This document shows positions 33,930 through 36,182 of a stretch of 36,182 bases of DNA, piece after piece. The stretch is from assembly GCA_011800805.1 (NCBI GenBank), contig MPNW01000120.1:1-36182 (forward strand), given 5' to 3'. The first letter of the stretch is position 1, and each line of letters starts with the position of its first letter. The notes beneath the pieces are model-generated. The model had not been told where the DNA came from. It searched no databases and was given only the letters and a program-made list of their open reading frames with translations. Position numbers and translations under genes: made by a program. The stretch is from Hirudo medicinalis. Taxonomy: Eukaryota > Annelida > Clitellata > Hirudinida > Hirudinidae.

Positions 33930-36182
33930 TTAGTAAATTGAGATGAATGCATCTAAGAGCATTCACATTTTGAACCTTTTGAAATCAAAGTGAGCAGACT
34001 TTCAAGCCTTCAGTTACCAGGTTACTTTTTGTTGTCACGTGATTTCAATATGCTGTGCTTTCCTCTTACCATATGATGATTTTTTCGTTCGAAATGGATT
34101 ATTAATCTTACATTAAAATGATGCGAAATCTCTTGAGATTAAAAGGATTGGCTGTGGCGCATCTCCCCAAGTTGCAAAACTTTTCTCCTTCCCAACTAGA
34201 AATCTCGCTAAATTCTGGACCTCATCTTCGAGCTGGTTGCTTTGTTGAATTCTAAACGTGGATAGTTCTTGCGAGATAAGGGCCATTCCAGAACCGTCCA
34301 GTCCATTAATTAAAGTCTAGAAATGGGAGTGGAATTCGAAATTGGTGGTCCATGGTGGACGCGTCAGACGAAGGCCGTCGAAAAAATTTGAGAACACTTT
34401 CTACATGGTTCGTAGTTGAGTTTGCCTGCATGATTGTCAAGGAAGTTCTTGAGTCTGAACAAAGTCCCAATTTTTGTTCTATGGAGTTACATTCCACCAT
34501 CATATTTGGAGTAACTATGCACAAATGTTTCCTGCTCAGAACGAGGATCAAAAAGTGATTTTTAAATCGATGCTCCCATTGATTAAAAATAATCTGCGAA
34601 GATGACGCACACACATCTCATGGATTTTGCAAAAAAAAAACCGAATAAAAGGTATGTTCTGCCTGTTTACAATCCTGAAGGAAGAAATAGTTGCTGCTAC
34701 CACCTTCTCATAATCACTGATGAAGGTCAAAATGCATTAAATGCTTAACATGCATAAGGTTACATTAAAGAAGAATGTAATGGGATGATTTCAACACAAA
34801 ATTTACAAACAAGTTATCAAGAACAGTAATATTACACAAATCCCCAACCCTTTACATTTTCATGAATATCTGAAATCTTATCAAGGAATACTTGAACGAA
34901 GGTTACTAGTGAGAGCAGCAATTGAAATAGGAGAAGAGAAATATATCCAAATCCTGAACAATTGAGAAACATGGTTGCGAATAAAACAAAGTGTAGAATT
35001 TCGAGCTAATTATGCAGCAGATACATCATTGAAACTTAAACATGTCAAGAGAAAAAAATGGCATGCATTACTGAGTTAACATTAGATGAACATTGACAAT
35101 CAATCAATTATCAATACTCAATCAACAAAATACAAGTCTTTCAGATCAAAAGATCAATGGACAACCAGTTGGACATGCTCCTTTGTAAAGCATTCATAAG
35201 ACATCCATGTCCATCATGCTGAATTAAAAAGTTCTAAAATGAAAGGTGATCTTGCACATTCAACATTGTACTCAACAATCACACATAACCGCCAAATAAA
35301 CTCAATTGAACTTTCGAAGAGCTCTTGTAGCCACTCACAAATGCAAGTTAAATAAAACATTAACACCAATTGCATAAACAAAAGCACATTAAATGCACCC
35401 ATAAAGTTTATTAAAATAGTAGTAGTAATAATAATAATAAACACAATAATAATGATGATAACAACAACAACAATAATAATAATAATAATGAGCTTCAAAT
35501 ATTTTCTTGAATCTCTCAAAAGGCTGTAAATATAATGAAATTTCCTATAAAAACCTTAAATCAAGAAACATTCAATTCATGCTCAACCAAGTTAAATATT
35601 ATGTAAAAGAGGCCTGCCATAAGAAACCATGATATCGTAATTTTAGTTACATAAATTATTGTACAATAATTGCAAGGTAATATTATACTTATCCAAGGAC
35701 CAGTTGGCATAAGTTTACTTCATCAATGGACTGATTGCGTATGAACAGATAAGACAATTGTGGCCAATCAAGAGCCAACAAATGTTCGATAGGCATCAAT
35801 TAATATTTGATCTAAATTAGACAAGCTTACATCATATTTGACATTATGTCAATAATATGGCAAGTTTAGCAGGATTTAAATATTCACAAATATTGTGAAA
35901 TAATTAAACCGACCTGATTATAATAATAAATTGTAAATAAATAAGATCAAAATAAGTCTGTGATGGTGATGGTAAGGGTAATGCTTTCAACAATGGCAAT
36001 AATGATAACAATTGTGACATTGCACAAATATCAGTTATACAAATAAACAGCACACGATCCTAATCATCGACACCACTGCGAATCAAAAACACAATCTCCA
36101 TCAAAGTGGTTAAACCATCCCTTTGATTTACAAATAAAAACACTAACACAACAACAACAACCAATGCATTGATGGTAATAAT
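33930..36182. other. Downstream DNA with no recognised gene
   Basis: AT-rich sequence. A less AT-rich patch at about 34140-34610 holds overlapping open frames on both strands (- 34614-34306, 102 codons; + 34352-34558, 68 codons), neither with a recognisable motif. The remainder holds an AAC/AAT microsatellite near 35418-35490 and scattered poly(A)-like hexamers. It may include the 3' UTR of an off-window gene. I see no tRNA or other RNA gene. Confidence 0.4.
35418..35490 (+). repeat. AGT/AAT/AAC compound microsatellite
   Basis: Adjacent AGT, AAT, GAT, AAC and AAT runs in the downstream intergenic DNA. Confidence 0.9.

Overview
This is nuclear DNA of an animal. It is AT-rich and carries intron-dense, protein-coding genes with canonical GT-AG splice sites, many trinucleotide microsatellites and animal-specific families (a netrin receptor, INPP4). 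The high intron density, compact spacing and moderately diverged proteins suggest an invertebrate, perhaps a lophotrochozoan such as an annelid. That placement is an inference from general character, not a species call. One ambiguous base (n, 9419) shows this is a draft assembly.

Six conserved genes were reconstructed by hand, exon by exon, using reading-frame phase across every junction: (1) + strand, 546-5671, the 3' part of a DCC/neogenin/Frazzled-type netrin receptor (second half of FN3-3 through FN3-6, transmembrane helix, cytoplasmic P1 and P3 motifs, stop). (2) - strand, 14713-6864, complete CNOT3, a CCR4-NOT subunit, 16 exons, about 734 aa. (3) - strand, 16872-15327, complete NDUFAF3, a mitochondrial complex I assembly factor, about 182 aa. 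A 42-codon membrane-type small ORF starts on its stop codon (15330-15202). (4) + strand, 17294-18852, complete NDUFS7, the complex I subunit that holds cluster N2, about 226 aa. (5) - strand, 21386-19233, complete PEX10, a peroxisomal RING E3 ligase, about 304 aa. (6) + strand, 21896-33087, complete INPP4 (phosphatidylinositol 3,4-bisphosphate 4-phosphatase), 22 exons, about 1195 aa, with an N-terminal PH domain, a C2 region and a CX5R phosphatase motif.

Layout: DCC and CNOT3 converge tail to tail. NDUFAF3 lies just upstream of CNOT3 on the same strand and is head to head with NDUFS7, so two complex I genes share one 421-bp intergenic region. NDUFS7 and PEX10 converge, and PEX10 and INPP4 are head to head across about 509 bp. 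The last 3 kb after INPP4 holds its probable 3' UTR and AT-rich DNA with no gene I recognise.

The most interesting signal is the complex I module: a shared promoter region between an assembly factor and a core subunit, with a possible second cistron, a tiny hydrophobic protein, overlapping the assembly-factor stop by ATGA and followed closely by a poly(A) signal. Other notable items are an Asn-rich insertion in the netrin-binding FN3 domain, two GC-AG introns, a duplicated exon fragment, a perfect 44-bp inverted repeat, two copies of a SINE-like element, a kinase glycine-loop-like relic in a CNOT3 intron, and a probable assembly duplication at the n.
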